A stretch of DNA of 64,000 bases from Lunularia cruciata (lineage: Eukaryota > Streptophyta > Marchantiopsida > Lunulariales > Lunulariaceae): the NCBI GenBank assembly GCA_948567375.1, contig OX419755.1, forward strand, positions 253,001-317,000. Direction: 5' to 3'. The translations under genes were made by a program, and so were the position numbers. The notes below the pieces were generated by a model that worked only from the letters and a program-made list of their open reading frames with translations, had not been told where the DNA came from and did not search any database. How positions within the stretch are numbered: position 1 is the stretch's first letter; every line of letters starts with the position of its first letter. Below, piece by piece: positions 43,664 to 55,755 of this stretch.

Positions 43664-44825
43664 TCGGAGTGAAAGAATATGAAGCCAAATCCAAAACTGG
43701 GTGTCCAACCAATATGAATATCTGCATTGGAAGAACAATGGGAAGAGAGAGTTTGTAAGCAGACTTTGCACTGTGAAGAGGAACACAAGAAGAGCCATAT
43801 CACCTTTGACAAAGTTGAGAAGGAGGCATTGGACTTGCAACTTCTTCACAAAGTTCAAGCAACCTTGAAAGACCTTGAGCAGAAGAAACAAGAGACTGGG
43901 TGGTGAGATTACTTTGCATGTCTAAATCCCAAGAAGAAGAAAGACATGAGCAAACAAACATATTTGCTGCAACCCAATACACTTACTCCCACAGAGTTGT
44001 CAAGGGAGCCAATTTCATAAAAAAATTCATTCATGAAAAGACAACATGAATCTTGACGGAAGAAGAGTGTCAATATCTTCTCCATCTAATTCCTTGACTT
44101 GTTCAAAGGGATCTGAAAGAGCCAATTGAAGAAATTGAGCCTTTGTCTCCAACTCTAGTTGAAGTCGATGTACAAACAAAAGATCCATCTGTCGACGAGG
44201 ACCCCACCTTGAACTTGGTAAACCATAGGGCCAAATTTGATGTATAAACACCAACCAGTACCTTAGGTCCATCAAGCCTCACATTACCATAACTTGTTGT
44301 TCAGAGTTACAAGATTACTTTGCTACCCGTTACCCAACATGCCTATCAAAAGTACAAGGGCACGGAAAAAGACAAAGACCCAAATGAATTCATCAAAGAA
44401 TTTGAAGTCATCTCCTTTGCCAATAAGGAGCATGACTCTGCTGATCAACTTTGAAATTTCCCAAGTCTGCTCCAAAAGAAAGCTCGGAGTTGGTATATGC
44501 ATGTAATCCAAAAGGAGTTCAGACCAACGGACTGGGCAGATTTGAGAAAAAAATTTCATGGAGTGATTCTAGGAAGTTGATTATGATACGAGTTTCTTTG
44601 CAACACTCAATGATTTGGACAAAGGGAAGAAGGAGAAGTTGAGAGACTACTCTAAGCGGCTCATTGCCTTATTGAACCAATCCGGTGTTGTGGGTTACTC
44701 TGATGCCCAAGCCATCACCAGGTTCCTTGGCACTATCCCTAGAGAGTTGTATGTTTGCTAGGAAGAGGAATGTAACTTCCCTGGAAAAAGTCCTCAAACA
44801 TGTCACTTGATATGATGTGGCCCAT
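43664..44825 (+). pseudogene. Element C gag, N-terminal part (interrupted by D)
   Basis: Fragments across frames at 44300-44760 read AYQKYKGTEKDKDPNEFIKE, ANKEHDS, LLQKKARSWYMHVIQKEF, WADLRKKFH and LIALLNQSGVVGYSDAQAI, the pattern of the retrotransposon gag (capsid) domain. The first 600 bp show only broken frames, probably the matrix-like N terminus. At 44825 the frame is cut by the D insertion and resumes at 50765. Confidence 0.65.
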
Positions 44826-45231
44826 TGTAATACCAATAGCTAGATAGATGATCTAGAAATGGAATTTTGGTTTGGTAAACATCTGAAATTAGGTTTCTTG
44901 GTCTCACAGAGAGTTTTCCAATGGTATCTCACCCATGTGATTCTGAGATTCCTACAAGAATATTCCCTAAAAGATTCCCTTTGGTCAAAGCCTATTTGAC
45001 CAACCAGATGGGACCAAGACAAACATGTCACCCATCCAAGTAAGTGATCAAAGGGTGGAGCTTGCGGACAGGTCACCTATCCATGTACCTAATCCTACGG
45101 TGGAGTTTCCTTGAAGGAGATCCTCATTGGTTATATAATAAAGAGAAGGTGCTCCTTTGGGGCATCAGAGGATTGAGTGTGAAATCTGTATTTTCTCTCT
45201 TGTAGAGTTCTCTTGTCCTTGGAGTATTAAA
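44826..45231 (+). repeat. Element D 5' LTR
   Basis: TGTAATACCAATAGC...GGAGTATTAAA. Matches the 3' LTR over its length. Contains GGTTATATAATAAAGAG (TATATAA near 45133), a plausible promoter. Confidence 0.92.
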
Positions 45232-45232
45232 A

Positions 45233-45244
45233 TGGTATTAGAGT
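45233..45244 (+). promoter_or_regulatory. Element D primer binding site (tRNA-iMet type)
   Basis: TGGTATTAGAGT, one base after the LTR. Compare the standard TGGTATCAGAGC of plant initiator-Met primed elements. Confidence 0.75.
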
Positions 45245-45816
45245 GAGTGTTTTGATCCAAGAGAGTGGATCACCCCTCTTGGAAGAACAAGAGCTACTAA
45301 AATTGAGTAATTTGAGGTGGAGAATGTAGTGTAATTGCTAGACTTAGGAAGGGCTTTAGAGAGCAGATGGGATGGATCCACATGGAGGGTAATTTATTAC
45401 ACCTAGCTTCTCATTCTTGAATCCATTCCACATCAAGATTATGTACATCTAGTGTGAGAAAATGAGAGTATTGCTAGTTTATCACTTTGGAGTATAATTC
45501 ATGGATAGAGTGATGAATTCTCCAAACTCGGTAATTCTACCTATGGTGTTATATGATAGAGAGTGGGATTTCACAATCTACATTCTATTATGATGTTATG
45601 GATCTGAATGTACTGAATCCTCACTCGTTCAACACGCAAGTAGAAATCCGTTATATAGTTAGACCAAAAGTAATGTTTAGGGATTTTGTAATCCACACTT
45701 TTGGTAAGGAATATTATCAATAAGTGATGGCCTTTGAGGTCCTAATGGTAGTCCACATAGTTTGTGCATCCTCTTGAGTGATCATTCTAATCCTTTATTG
45801 AAGCAAGAAGTAGCAA

Positions 45817-46860
45817 GTGAACATCTATAGGAATCATGGAACCGCAATTGTAGGAGTTGATGCAAGGAATGCAAGGGTTGTTGAACAAGATTCAAGAAAT
45901 CAAATGACCATGAAGGAATTGCCAAATCAAGTATGTGTTTTCAAGAAGGATCAAGTAATGCAAGAAGGGGAGCTATCTCAACAACCAACACCAGCAATCA
46001 AAGTACCTCAAAAGGTATGCATGCCGATGACACCGATTCCAATCAACAACCAAGCCACATTGTTACTATGAATGAAAAAGACATGCAACATTGAGCCTTA
46101 CAAAGGACAGCATTCCATGGGGTAGTGGAAAATTGGATTTCAAGAATGAATCAATACCTTCTATTGTTCATAACAAAGATCACTAATCATCATTCTGTAG
46201 GTGTGTTTGAGTGTGGGTACTTGACCAATAAGGCTCTCACATGGTATGATGCTTGGGAATGATCATTGCTAGTAGAAGGAAGAGAAGTCACTTGGACAGC
46301 CATGCAAGAAGAGGTACTCAAGAATTTCCAAATGGATTTTGTGCAAATGGCCTGAACCAAACTTTGGGGGTTGAAGCAAAACAATAGCATACAAGAGTAC
46401 ATGGAGACATTTGTGGATCTACATGTTGTGATAACTAATATGAGTCCAGCCAAAGCTCTTGAAAATTTCAAGAGAGGATTAAAAGAGCAGATTCACCAAG
46501 AGGTAATGATGCAAAATCCTTGGATTATTTTTGAAGCCATTTCTTGCACCCAAAGAATAGCAAGTAGGAGGTGAAGTGATAACACCGATGTAAAACTATT
46601 GGGCTGAGACATACCATTTTGGTGGACCAATACTTATGGAATTAGGCAATATTCAGTTCCAAGATAGAGGAGCAAGACCTCTCCAAGGAGAACACGGTCG
46701 GGTCAAAGAAAGGAGAGAAGGAGTTACATGGGAGAAAGGGCTCAAGCAAAACAACAATGATGTTAAAATTGTGGCAGAATTGGGCACATAGCCATCAATT
46801 GTCGTGCTTGTCATCTTAGAGGCCCTCAGCCTCCATACAAGCAACCTTTGAACCACATGG
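45817..46860 (+). pseudogene. Element D gag with zinc knuckle
   Basis: The capsid-like region contains LTNKALTWYDAWE-type sequence (46220-46260) and NNSIQEYMETFVDLHVVITNM, ALENFKRGLKEQIHQEVMMQNP (46371-46530). A zinc knuckle CX2CX4HX4C is encoded at 46761-46802 (Cys...CGRIGHIAINC) but contains a TAA. Several stops separate the pieces. Confidence 0.75.
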
Positions 46861-46992
46861 AGAGATGAATTAAAGAAGAAGATACGGAAACCGCCTAGAA
46901 AAATAAAGATTGCTAGTAAATGTACCTTGCGGCCTTACTTGTGGCCTTCTTGGCTCAATGAAGAAGAGTAAAAGCAAGGGAAGAGGACAAGT

Positions 46993-47340
46993 ATGCAAAG
47001 GAGGAAGATAAATGCACAATTAATTTTTGTAAATGGAGTGCTAGAGGGCAATCTGGTGAGAGTGTTGATAGACCCTAGAGCAACAAAAAATTTCTTGTCT
47101 TGCTCTATTGCAATAAGGTTAGGGATGAAACTAGAGAAGGATGAAAAGGACAAAGTAGAGTTACCTAATGGTCAGACAAAGAGGATTGAATCATTACCTA
47201 GAAAGGTACTATTCTCTATAGGAGAGTATTGAGAAGCAATCAAGTGTTGAGTGATACAACTAGCTCATTATGATGCAATCTTAGGTATATCGTGGATGGA
47301 GCACTACAACCCCACGGTGGATCGGAGAAAGAAAGTAGTG
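46993..47340 (+). pseudogene. Element D protease
   Basis: VRVLIDPRATKNFLSCSIAIRLG corresponds to the retropepsin active-site region, but the expected Asp-Ser-Gly reads Asp-Pro-Arg. The second hydrophobic strand, YDAILGISWMEHYNP, is present at 47268-47310. Confidence 0.8.
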
Positions 47341-47469
47341 AAAAATAGTCAATGGAAGATCTTTGGGATTAAAGGAAGATCACAAAGGCAGGAGTTGCCT
47401 TTGTATGTCATAAAGACCACATCTATTGGTAAGACAGATAGATGTTTCATGGGTTTAATAAGAGAAGTC

Positions 47470-48360
47470 CAGAGTGCACAACACAATGGACAAATTCTTG
47501 AGAAATTGAAAGATGTGGTTAATGAGTTCCAAGATGTCTTTTTGGATGAATTACCCATAGGTTTACCACCAAAAAGAAGAGTAGATCATAAAAGTGAGAA
47601 ACATCCAGAGAAGACACCTCCTTGTAAGGCCACATATTGACTATCACCTCAAGAGTTGGCAGAGTGTAAGGCTCAAATCAAGGACATGTTGCAAAAGATG
47701 TTTATCCAACCCAATGTATCATCATACGGGGCTCTTGTTTGTGAAGAAGAAGGACGGAACAATGCACATGTGCATTGACTACCGTGCACTAAATCAACAA
47801 ATGGTGAGGAACAAATATCCATTACCTTGCATAGATGACTTGTTTGATCAACTCAATGGGGCAAGGCACTTCACCAAACTTGATTTGCGGAGCGGTTACA
47901 ACCAAATCAAGATTGCAGAAGAAGACATGCACAAAACGGCCTTTTGAATAAGGTATGGTCACTTTGAGTACTAGGTGATGTTGTTTGGCTTCACCAATGC
48001 TCCAACCACTTTCATGAGTTTGATGAATGACATATTTTTTCCGTACTTGGATAAATCCATTATCATTTTTCTTGATGACATCTTAGTCTATAGTAGGACG
48101 CTAACAAAGCACAAGCAACATATGCAAGAAGTACTCCAGATCCTACAACAAAATCAATTGTGTGCCAAAATCTCAAAGTGCAAGTTTGGCAAATCTGAAG
48201 TAGACTACTTAGGGCATAGAGTAAGTGCAAAGGGTATCCAAGTGTTAATAGATAAAATAGAGGTCATTCAAAAATGGAGTGCTCCAGAAGATTAGACTCA
48301 ACTCAAGAGTTTCTTAGGATTGATGGGGTTTTATTGTCAATTTGTAAAGGACTTGTCCAA
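47470..48360 (+). pseudogene. Element D reverse transcriptase
   Basis: Starts with the pre-RT linker VNEFQDVFLDELPIGLPP (47519-47570). Then follow [35 protein letters not shown] (47770-47920), FGFTNAPTTFMSLMND and the catalytic IIFLDDILVYS (48058-48092), and VDYLGHRVSAKGI. Stops at 47638, 47948 and 47973 and a frame change near 47700 interrupt it. The catalytic aspartates remain. Confidence 0.92.
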
Positions 48361-48860
48361 GATTGCACAACCTCTAACAACACTATTGCAAAACTCTAAC
48401 AACACAAGGAGAAGAGATGGATATGGGAAACCGCACAAGAATGTGCCTTTCAAGAGTTGAAAGACGCATTACTACATGCACCAATCTTGAAATGGTATGA
48501 CCCAAAATGTCCAATCAAGATGGCTATAAATGCATTAGGTGTAGCAAAGGGAGCATTCCTACAACAAGAATGGTAGGATGGATGGCACCCAATTACATAT
48601 TTCTCCCATAAGTTGCTACCAATAGAATGCAACTCTCACACCACCAAACAAGAAGAGTAGCACATTGTCCTTGCAACCAACTATTGGAAACACTATTTGG
48701 CCAAGAAGGCATTTGTGGTAGAGATGGACCACAAACCTCTAGTCTACCTTCAAACACAAAAGGATCTTTCTCATTGATAGATTTGGTGGGAAAAATGGAG
48801 ACAATGACAATAAGATATGTGGAAGGCAAGAAGAAACTTGTAGATGTATTCACCTGAATG
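48361..48860 (+). pseudogene. Element D RNase H
   Basis: Pieces include KRWIWETAQECAFQELKDALL (48410-48475), an acidic-poor counterpart of the first RNase H strand (48500-48560), and WKHYLAKKAFVVEMDHKPLVYL-like (48685-48750), ending RYVEGKKKLVDVF. Frames change several times. Confidence 0.75.
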
Positions 48861-49079
48861 GCAATGGCAAACAATTTAGTGGTGGAAATCAAGATGAACC
48901 CTGAATTTTAGCCCAAGATTCTTGATGCTACAAAAATTGTTCCATAGATTGTAGGCACTCAATCATCCAAAGGCATCACCAATACCCAAGGACTCACCTT
49001 CCATGATGGTAGGTTGTGGATCCCAGATGATATGAATCTAAGAACCACCATCTTAGCAAAATGTCATGATTCTACCATT

Positions 49080-49900
49080 GCAGGTCTGTTGGAATGGACA
49101 AGACCTTAGATGCAGTCAAAAACCATTACTATTGGCCTAAGACAAACAACACAATGTGATGGAATATGTTTGGAGCTGCATAGTTTGTAAAAAATATAAG
49201 GCTTCTAATCAAGCTCCCACAGGACTCCTCCAACCTCTCCCCATTCCTACATAACGTTGGGAACAAGTAAGCATGGATCTGGTTTGTGAATTGCCCAAGA
49301 CCACCTTTGGGTTTTCCATCATAGTCTTTGTTGACCAACTCAGCAAAATGATTCATGTACATCCTACCACCAAGGATATGATTGCCCCACAACTAGCTCA
49401 ATTGTACTTAGATGCAGTCTTTTCCCATCATGGCTTGTCTTGAGTGCTCATCATAGATAGAAGCACTTGATTCATTAGTTTGTTTTGGAGAACACTCTTT
49501 GGGTTCTTCAAAACCAAATTGGCTATGTCCACAACTTACCATCCATAGACCAATGGACAAACAAAGAGGGCAAATTGCACTATTGAGGACATGCTTTGGG
49601 GCTTTACTTTGGATGAGCAAGAGAGTTGGACACCTTACTCCCATTGGTAGAATTTGCTTACAACAATTCAGTGAATGCCTCCATACAAGTCACACTATTC
49701 TTCCTCATGTAAAGAGAGCATCCTTTCACACCTTCAAGCTTGATGAAGGTCCATCCGGTGGCTACCAAGGTAGACATTGTCAACACTTTTGTTTCTAGAA
49801 TCCAACAAGGGGTGAAGCACACCAAGCACAAGTTGCAAATCATCCAAAATTGGTAGAAGTAGTATGTAGATGCACATTGCCAACACATGGAGTTCAATGT
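49080..49900 (+). pseudogene. Element D integrase
   Basis: [19 protein letters not shown] and [20 protein letters not shown] form the zinc region (49095-49240). The core has VSMDLVCELPKTTFGFSIIV (first Asp, about 49270) and VLIIDRST (second Asp, about 49450). The third motif reads NGQTKRANCTIEDML (49550-49600), with Lys where the catalytic Glu is expected. Several stops. Confidence 0.85.
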
Positions 49901-50029
49901 GGGAGATCAAGTCTAACTGTCAATCACCAACCTCACATTACTTGGTCCTCATAAGCTCAGACCTTGTTTTATTGGACCTTTCTCCATCCTTCATTGTATC
50001 AGAGCCGTGTCTTATCACCTCAAGCTACC

Positions 50030-50310
50030 ACCACATATGAAGATCCACCCGGTGTTTCATGTTTCCTTATTATGCTTATATGCTCCTTGGGCATTCCACT
50101 TCTCTTCTATCTAAGAAAGTTGACCTTGTCCAACCTTGTTGATGACATAAAGGAGTATGAAGTCAAACACATTCTCCAAAAGTGCATCCAAGGTACTCAC
50201 CATCCAAGTGTACCTAGTACATTGGAAAGGGTACTCCTTGCATTAGGTGACATGAGAGCAAGCAGGCAACTTGACCCACACACCAATGTTAGTGAAATCT
50301 TTTGAGCAAT
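50030..50310 (+). pseudogene. Element D chromodomain
   Basis: After the linker [15 protein letters not shown] come EYEVKHILQKCIQG, YLVHWKGYS and WEQAGNL, across frames at 50150-50275: the three-strand-plus-helix pattern of a chromodomain. In chromoviruses this C-terminal domain of integrase binds histone marks and steers insertion. Confidence 0.75.
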
Positions 50311-50337
50311 AGTTTCACAATGACAACAGTGCATCTT

Positions 50338-50352
50338 AAAAGGAGGGAGGTT
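50338..50352 (+). promoter_or_regulatory. Element D polypurine tract
   Basis: AAAAGGAGGGAGG followed by TT, directly before the 3' LTR. Confidence 0.8.
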
Positions 50353-50759
50353 TGTTATACCAATAACTAGATAGATGATCTAATAATGAAATTTAGGTTT
50401 GGTAACATCTGCAAGAATTTAGGTTTCTTGGTCTCACCTAGAGTTTCCAACGCTACCTCATCCACGTGATTTTGAAACTTCTACAAGAAGATTCCCTAAA
50501 AGATTCTCTTTGGTCAAAGCCTATTTGACCAACCAGATGAGACCATGACCAACATGTAACCCATCCAAGCAAGTGATCAAAGGGTGGAGCTTGCAAACAA
50601 GTCACATTTCCATGTACCTACTCCTATGCTAGAACTTCTTTGGAGGAAATCCTCATTGGCTATATAATAAAGAGAAGGTGCTTTTCAAGGCCTTGAAGGA
50701 CTTATTGTGAAATCTGTGTTTTCTTTCTTGAAGAGTTCTCTTATCCTTGGAGTATTACA
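50353..50759 (+). repeat. Element D 3' LTR
   Basis: TGTTATACCAATAAC...GGAGTATTACA, then TSD CCCAT. Many substitutions relative to the 5' LTR show an old insertion. Confidence 0.92.
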
Positions 50760-50764
50760 CCCAT

Positions 50765-51513
50765 TTTCATTCTTTTGGAAACCAAGGAAATCGGGAGAAG
50801 AAAGGCAAGAAGCCTAGATGAAGAGCTTTGCAATACATCCTCTTCTTTGGGGATGTATTGCACATCCACATCTTCTTGTTTTTCTTTGGAATCCAAAGAA
50901 GATTCAAAGCTAAGAATCCAAAGGCATGGAGGAAAGAAACCATTGACACCTCCAACAAAGGTGTAAATAAGACTAACAATAAGCTGGAGATTCTTATAAA
51001 AGAGTTTGCAGATTTTAAGATCCAGATTATTAGGGCGCAGGACCAAAGAAAGCCTCCTTCATTTGGCCAAGAAAATGTATGGTGCATTGCGTGTGGAAAA
51101 TTTGGCCATGCCAACACAAAGTGTCTCACCTGCAATGCATTTCTTGTGTAGAAAATTGATTGGGTTCCAGGATGTGACAAAGGTGAGGAAGAGGAGGCAG
51201 TGTATCAAACCCAAGAGGTACAACCTCAAGCGAGCACATCATATCAAGGTCTAGGGTATGGACCAAGGAGTAAAACAATAATGCTCCCCAACAAAGATCA
51301 CTGATGGGTGGCCAAAATAGCCTCAAAATATTGCATTGGGTGCTTGTTATGATTGTGGCTCTATGGGCCATTGGTCTCCAAATTGCCCCAAGCCAAGGCA
51401 TCAGGTTGGGTATGTTCCACCATGTGGAAATTGTAATTTTTAAAGGCTTGGGCCACATTGGAAATCTGTGCCCGCAACCACCTAACCTAAAGCCATTGAT
51501 GAATTATGTATAG
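50765..51513 (+). pseudogene. Element C gag, C-terminal part with three zinc knuckles
   Basis: Resumes the C gag after D. NKLEILIKEFADFKIQIIRA precedes CIACGKFGHANTKC (51083-51124), a canonical CX2CX4HX4C knuckle. A second, CYDCGSMGHWSPNC, follows near 51348-51390, and a third is split by a frameshift (CGNC then GLGHIGNLC, near 51428-51472). Confidence 0.8.
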
Positions 51514-52125
51514 ACCCCAACTGAGTGTGCTGCACTTTAGTCAAGAGGAGATACAAAGAGATTCTTGAGATTTCTCTCTTGAGGAGGAGAGATCTCAAGA
51601 ACGGAGTCCAACTTTGGAAGGAGAATGGCTGGACCTTGAAATTTTGAAAGTTGAGACACGCTCCGATAAGAAGAAGCATGATCCCAAAGAAGCAAGTACA
51701 ACTTCTTTGTCTTCACAAAAGGCAAAGAAGTTGTGCCCAAAAGCTATTCTTTTTGCAAAGAAGGAAAAAATTCTAGCCAAAGCCAAAGTCAAGGCCTTGT
51801 AGAAAGAAATTAAAGAGACGGTACAAAGAACTCTAGAGATGAGTTTGGAGGGGGATGCAAAGACAAAGTCTCCCATGTTTTTGGCAGACATTAGATCCAA
51901 AGTAAATGATATGATCCAAGTTGAGGTGGGTAAACCCAAAGAACCTTGGGTCAAGACCATTGGTAGTCCGGTCACCATCATGAAGCGCACCAAAGTCCAA
52001 TTTGAACGAGGAGAGACTTTGAACCCAAAAACAAAGGCAAAGAAGGTGAAGTTGGGGGCAGTACTCCATTACAATATTATGGCAGATTTGGCATCCAAAA
52101 ATGCTAATGTCACCTTTAAGAAATT
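51514..52125 (+). pseudogene. Element C spacer between gag knuckles and protease
   Basis: Broken frames, the longest at 51839-52159, Lys/Thr-rich with no recognised domain. Probably the linker of the polyprotein. Confidence 0.45.
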
Positions 52126-52527
52126 GTGGGAGACAACAATCTGTACAAGAAACAGCTGAGTTCAGCTCTCAAGAAAGTAAGGGCGATGACCAAGAAAGAC
52201 TTGCTTGCAATCAATCATATTGAGCAAGAAGATTTGGGATCTCCCAAAGTGGATGTGGGGATTGAGGGTTGCATGATAACATCAATACCCATTGATTCTG
52301 GTTTTGGTGTAAATGTCATGACTGAGGACATTGCAAACCGGTTGGGGTACCACACGTTTGAACCAACATCCCAAATTTTGAAGTTTGCAAACCAAACTAC
52401 AAGACTGCCTTTGGGTATGCTATCAAATATTACCATGATCATTAGAGAGGTGCCCTTCAAATTAAATTACATTATGTTGAGACCAGTGACCAAAACTGGT
52501 TACCCACTATTGATTAGAAGACCCTAG
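52126..52527 (+). pseudogene. Element C protease
   Basis: A 133-codon open stretch. ITSIPIDSGFGVNVMTEDIANRLG holds an intact Asp-Ser-Gly active site, and PFKLNYIMLRPVTKTGYPLLIRRP is the C-terminal strand. The style 'DSG-GVNVM' resembles Athila/Tat retropepsins. It is the best preserved domain of C. Confidence 0.82.
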
Positions 52528-53850
52528 TTGTACAATGCCTAAGTTGTTGTGGATTGGCACCAATAAAAGTTGAGCTTCAAGGACATCATGTCCAAAGACC
52601 AGAAGCTGGTGACTAGGAGCTAGATGAAGGACCTCCACCTCAAGGAAATGACTTTTTCAAAAGATGAAGATGAATCCAAAGATTCATAATCTTTGTCTTT
52701 TGAAGACTCCAAAGACAAAGTCCAAGTCAATTACTTGGAGTGCTACAAGGTAGAGGTCAAAGACAAAGAACCATAGGACATCACCTTGGGCTAACACGAT
52801 TTGGAGGAATGAGGTTTGACTGCCATTTGACTCAGGTTAAGCCGAGTCAGTCACATCAAAGGAGTCATCAACCCCGATGACTGTCAAGACATTGTCTTGT
52901 CCAAAAGAAATTTTTTGAAGTTTTTGAAGACAGTCACTTTGGAGGAGTTGGTAGGATACACTACCCTATTTATAGAGTACCAAGATGTATTCACCTGGTT
53001 GATTGATCAAATGCCAGGTATTCCACACCGATTTGGAGAGCATTGAATTGATCTTGTTGAAGGCATAGTTTTGGTTTGGTAGAGATAGTACCACTTCAAC
53101 CTGAAGTACTCACTCTTGGTGAAAGATGAAATTGACAAGTACTTAGGGGCCAGAATAATCTTTCTTGTCCTAAGCAGTGAGTGGGTTTCCCCATTATCAT
53201 TGTTTCAAAAAAGAAGATTGGGAAGATTTGACCGTGCCAAGATTTTTGCAAGTTGAATGCAATCATGAGGAAGGATCATCATTCCTTACCTTTTACCCAG
53301 AGAATTTTGGACAAAGTAGTTAGTCATCCTTGATATAGTTTTCTTGACAGATTTTTAGGCTATAATCAAGTATCCATCCAAGAAGAAACAAGGACAAAAC
53401 CAATTCACTACCAATTGGGACACTTTCTATTACAATCAAATGCACTTCAGGTTGTGTAATGCTCCCACTACTTTCCAGTGGATGATGAATGAAACCTTCA
53501 AAGATTTTTTGCAAAAATTTGTAGAGGTCTTCATTGATGATTTTTGTGTGTTTGGGCAAAGAGAAGTACATTTAGATTATCTTTGCCAAACTTTTGAAAG
53601 GTGTCAATTTGCCAACTTGTCATTAGACCTAGAGAAATGCTTCTTTACAATGAAAGAATTCTTTTGGGGCATCCGATCTCAAGTTGAGGTATTGAAGTCA
53701 ATGTTAAGAAAGTGAAAGTCATCTCAATTTGGAAACCCTTAAAAACGTTTAGAAGGTTTACCTGTACGTTCATCACGAAATAATTCTAAATCCCAATACA
53801 CCCAATGCCAAATAGCTGCTAAAAACATGGGAGCTGAGGGCCTTCTTGGG
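52528..53850 (+). pseudogene. Element C reverse transcriptase
   Basis: The N-terminal part is heavily decayed (53090-53340). The catalytic half reads MHFRLCNAPTTFQWMMNETF, FVEVFIDDFCVFG (53519-53555), ERCQFANLSLDLEKCFF. FIDD-CVFG resembles the F-DDF-VFG variant seen in Athila/Tat-like elements. Stops at 53455 and 53713 and others. 52528-53090 has no recognisable domain beyond the pre-RT linker. Confidence 0.85.
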
Positions 53851-54480
53851 ACATGTCGGATACTATAAATGCTTCATGTCAAACTATGTGGTGCTTGCTG
53901 CACCCCTAACAAAGCTTTTGAAGAAGTCCAAAGATTATTTATGGGAAGCAGAACAAGAAAAAGCTTTCCAAGAATTGAAGAAGAAACTAGTTGAAGCACC
54001 GACTATGAGGGCCCCAAATTAGGATGCCCCTTTTCATGTGTTTGTGGACACTTGGTTCATGGCAATTGGAATAGTCTTAAGTCAAAAGGACAAGAAGAAG
54101 AAATATTACCCAATTTACTATGCCAAGCAACAACTTTCAATTGTGGAAAAGAGCTATTTGACGACTAAAAAGAGAAGCACTCAGAAAGGTGTATGCCAGC
54201 AAGATGTTTTACCACTACTTGTTGGGATAAGAGTTTGTCTTCTATCTGGGCTATTATGCGGTGCAACATTTGGTCAAGATGGCAGATTTGTCTAGGCAAA
54301 TTGCAAGATGGATCTTATTGTTACAAGAATTCACATACACTATACAAGTAAGGAAGGAAGCTTTGCATTTGAATGCGGACTTCCTATCCAGGTTGGAAAC
54401 TCAAGACCAAGACTTGGAAGTCAATGATAAGTTTCTTGATGAAGAGTCATATCATTTAATGGCAATGCAAAGTATAAGGT
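53851..54480 (+). pseudogene. Element C RNase H
   Basis: [21 protein letters not shown] begins the connection (53850-53910). FHVFVDTWFMAIGIVLSQKD, YPIYYAKQQLSIVEKSYLTT, then ARWILLLQEFTYTIQVRKEA and LHLNADFLSRLE complete RNase H. A frameshift near 54170-54260 separates the halves. The region 54180-54260 is the counterpart of the point in B where A and the solo LTR inserted. Confidence 0.85.
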
Positions 54481-54499
54481 ATGCGGGAAATATCATTAT

Positions 54500-55690
54500 C
54501 TGCATACTTGCCATTGTCTTGAGAGATTGGACCCGGAGCATAGGGCAATCTTCCTCAGGAAGAGGGGACCATACCAACTAAAAACACAACATTTTATTTA
54601 AACTAGGCAAAGACAAAGTACTTTGGAGATGCTTGGATGCATACAAAGTTGGAGGAGTAATCAAGTCCTTACACTCATAAGCATTGGGAGGACACTATGC
54701 CCTGAAAAATACTATAAAGAAGATTCTTTCATCAGAGTATTGGTGGCCTTTGATGTATAAGGACACTCATGCCTATATAAAAATTTGTAATTCTTGTCAA
54801 CAAACAAGAAAGCCAACAACTACTTCCTAGTGGCCTTTGAGATCAATTTTGCCTTTGGCCCCATTTGAGAAATGGAGAATTGATTTTGTGTCCAATCAAT
54901 TGGTGATACATTTCACGAGGAAGAGATACATCTTGGTGTGCATTGATAATGCTACCAAGATGGTTGAAGCCAAGGCAACTTAGAGAGATAAGGTGGTAAT
55001 AGTCATAGAATTTTTCCTTTGAAACATCATCTCAATTCCAAAAGACGGATGTCTTTTAGAATTGGTCAATGATTAGGGGACCCTTTTTTTGAACTCCATG
55101 GTAGAAGTGTTAACTAAGTCCTTCTAGATTAAACATTGGAAGACAACTCCTTAAAATCCAATGGACTAATAGAGAAGGCCAATGGATTGTTATGAAATTT
55201 TTTGAATAAGGTGATAGTCAATTATGCCTATGATTGGGATACAATGTTACCAACAACTTTGTGGGTAGATAGAACAACTGAAAAGATCCACACCAAGCAA
55301 ATGCCTTACTTCTTGAAATATGGCTTGCATCCCATATTACCAGTTGAATTTGAAGTACTGACATATTGGATTCTTTGTATGGAACAATTATTGGAAGAAG
55401 AAAGCCAAGATCTTTGGACCCATCAACTGACGTGGTTAGAAGAGAAAAGAGACTATGGAATGCAAACCACAAAGGAAGTGCAAGAACAGCAAAAAGTCAA
55501 GCACGACAAGTGAATCAAGCATGTTGCTATTTAGGAAGGCAATTTGGTATTGTTATATGACAATCACCAAATACTTTTCCCAAGCAAGCTGCATCTAAGG
55601 TGGATAGGGCCATATCATGCAATGCACATTTATGACAATGGCTCTATTCAACTTGCAGACCTGGAGAATTAGAAAATATTGGACACGGAC
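54500..55690 (+). pseudogene. Element C integrase
   Basis: Collinear with B 13009-14262. The zinc region is near 54670-54800, the core 54850-55200 is strongly decayed, and VIVNYAYDWDTMLPTTLWVDRTTE with YFLKYGLHPILPVEFEV (55210-55360) is well preserved. The tail has LHLRWIGPYHAM. Many stops in the core make it inactive. Confidence 0.85.
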
Positions 55691-55742
55691 TTGGCCTTGT
55701 ATAAAGAACCCAAAGTTGATGTTCATGGGGACGCTTACATTT

Positions 55743-55755
55743 GAAGGGGAGAGGT
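55743..55755 (+). promoter_or_regulatory. Element C polypurine tract
   Basis: GAAGGGGAGAGG before the 3' LTR start at 55757, with TA between, as in B. Confidence 0.7.

Larger units (their letters stand above)
44826..50759 (+). mobile_element. Element D: 5.9 kb chromovirus (Gypsy) nested in C gag, TSD CCCAT
   Basis: LTRs at 44826-45231 and 50353-50759, flanked by CCCAT (44821-44825 and 50760-50764). A tRNA-iMet-type PBS follows the 5' LTR. The coding order is gag with zinc knuckle, protease, RT, RNase H, integrase, chromodomain, then a polypurine tract. All domains are recognisable but interrupted. Its LTR family also supplied the 5' LTR of element G. Confidence 0.93.
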
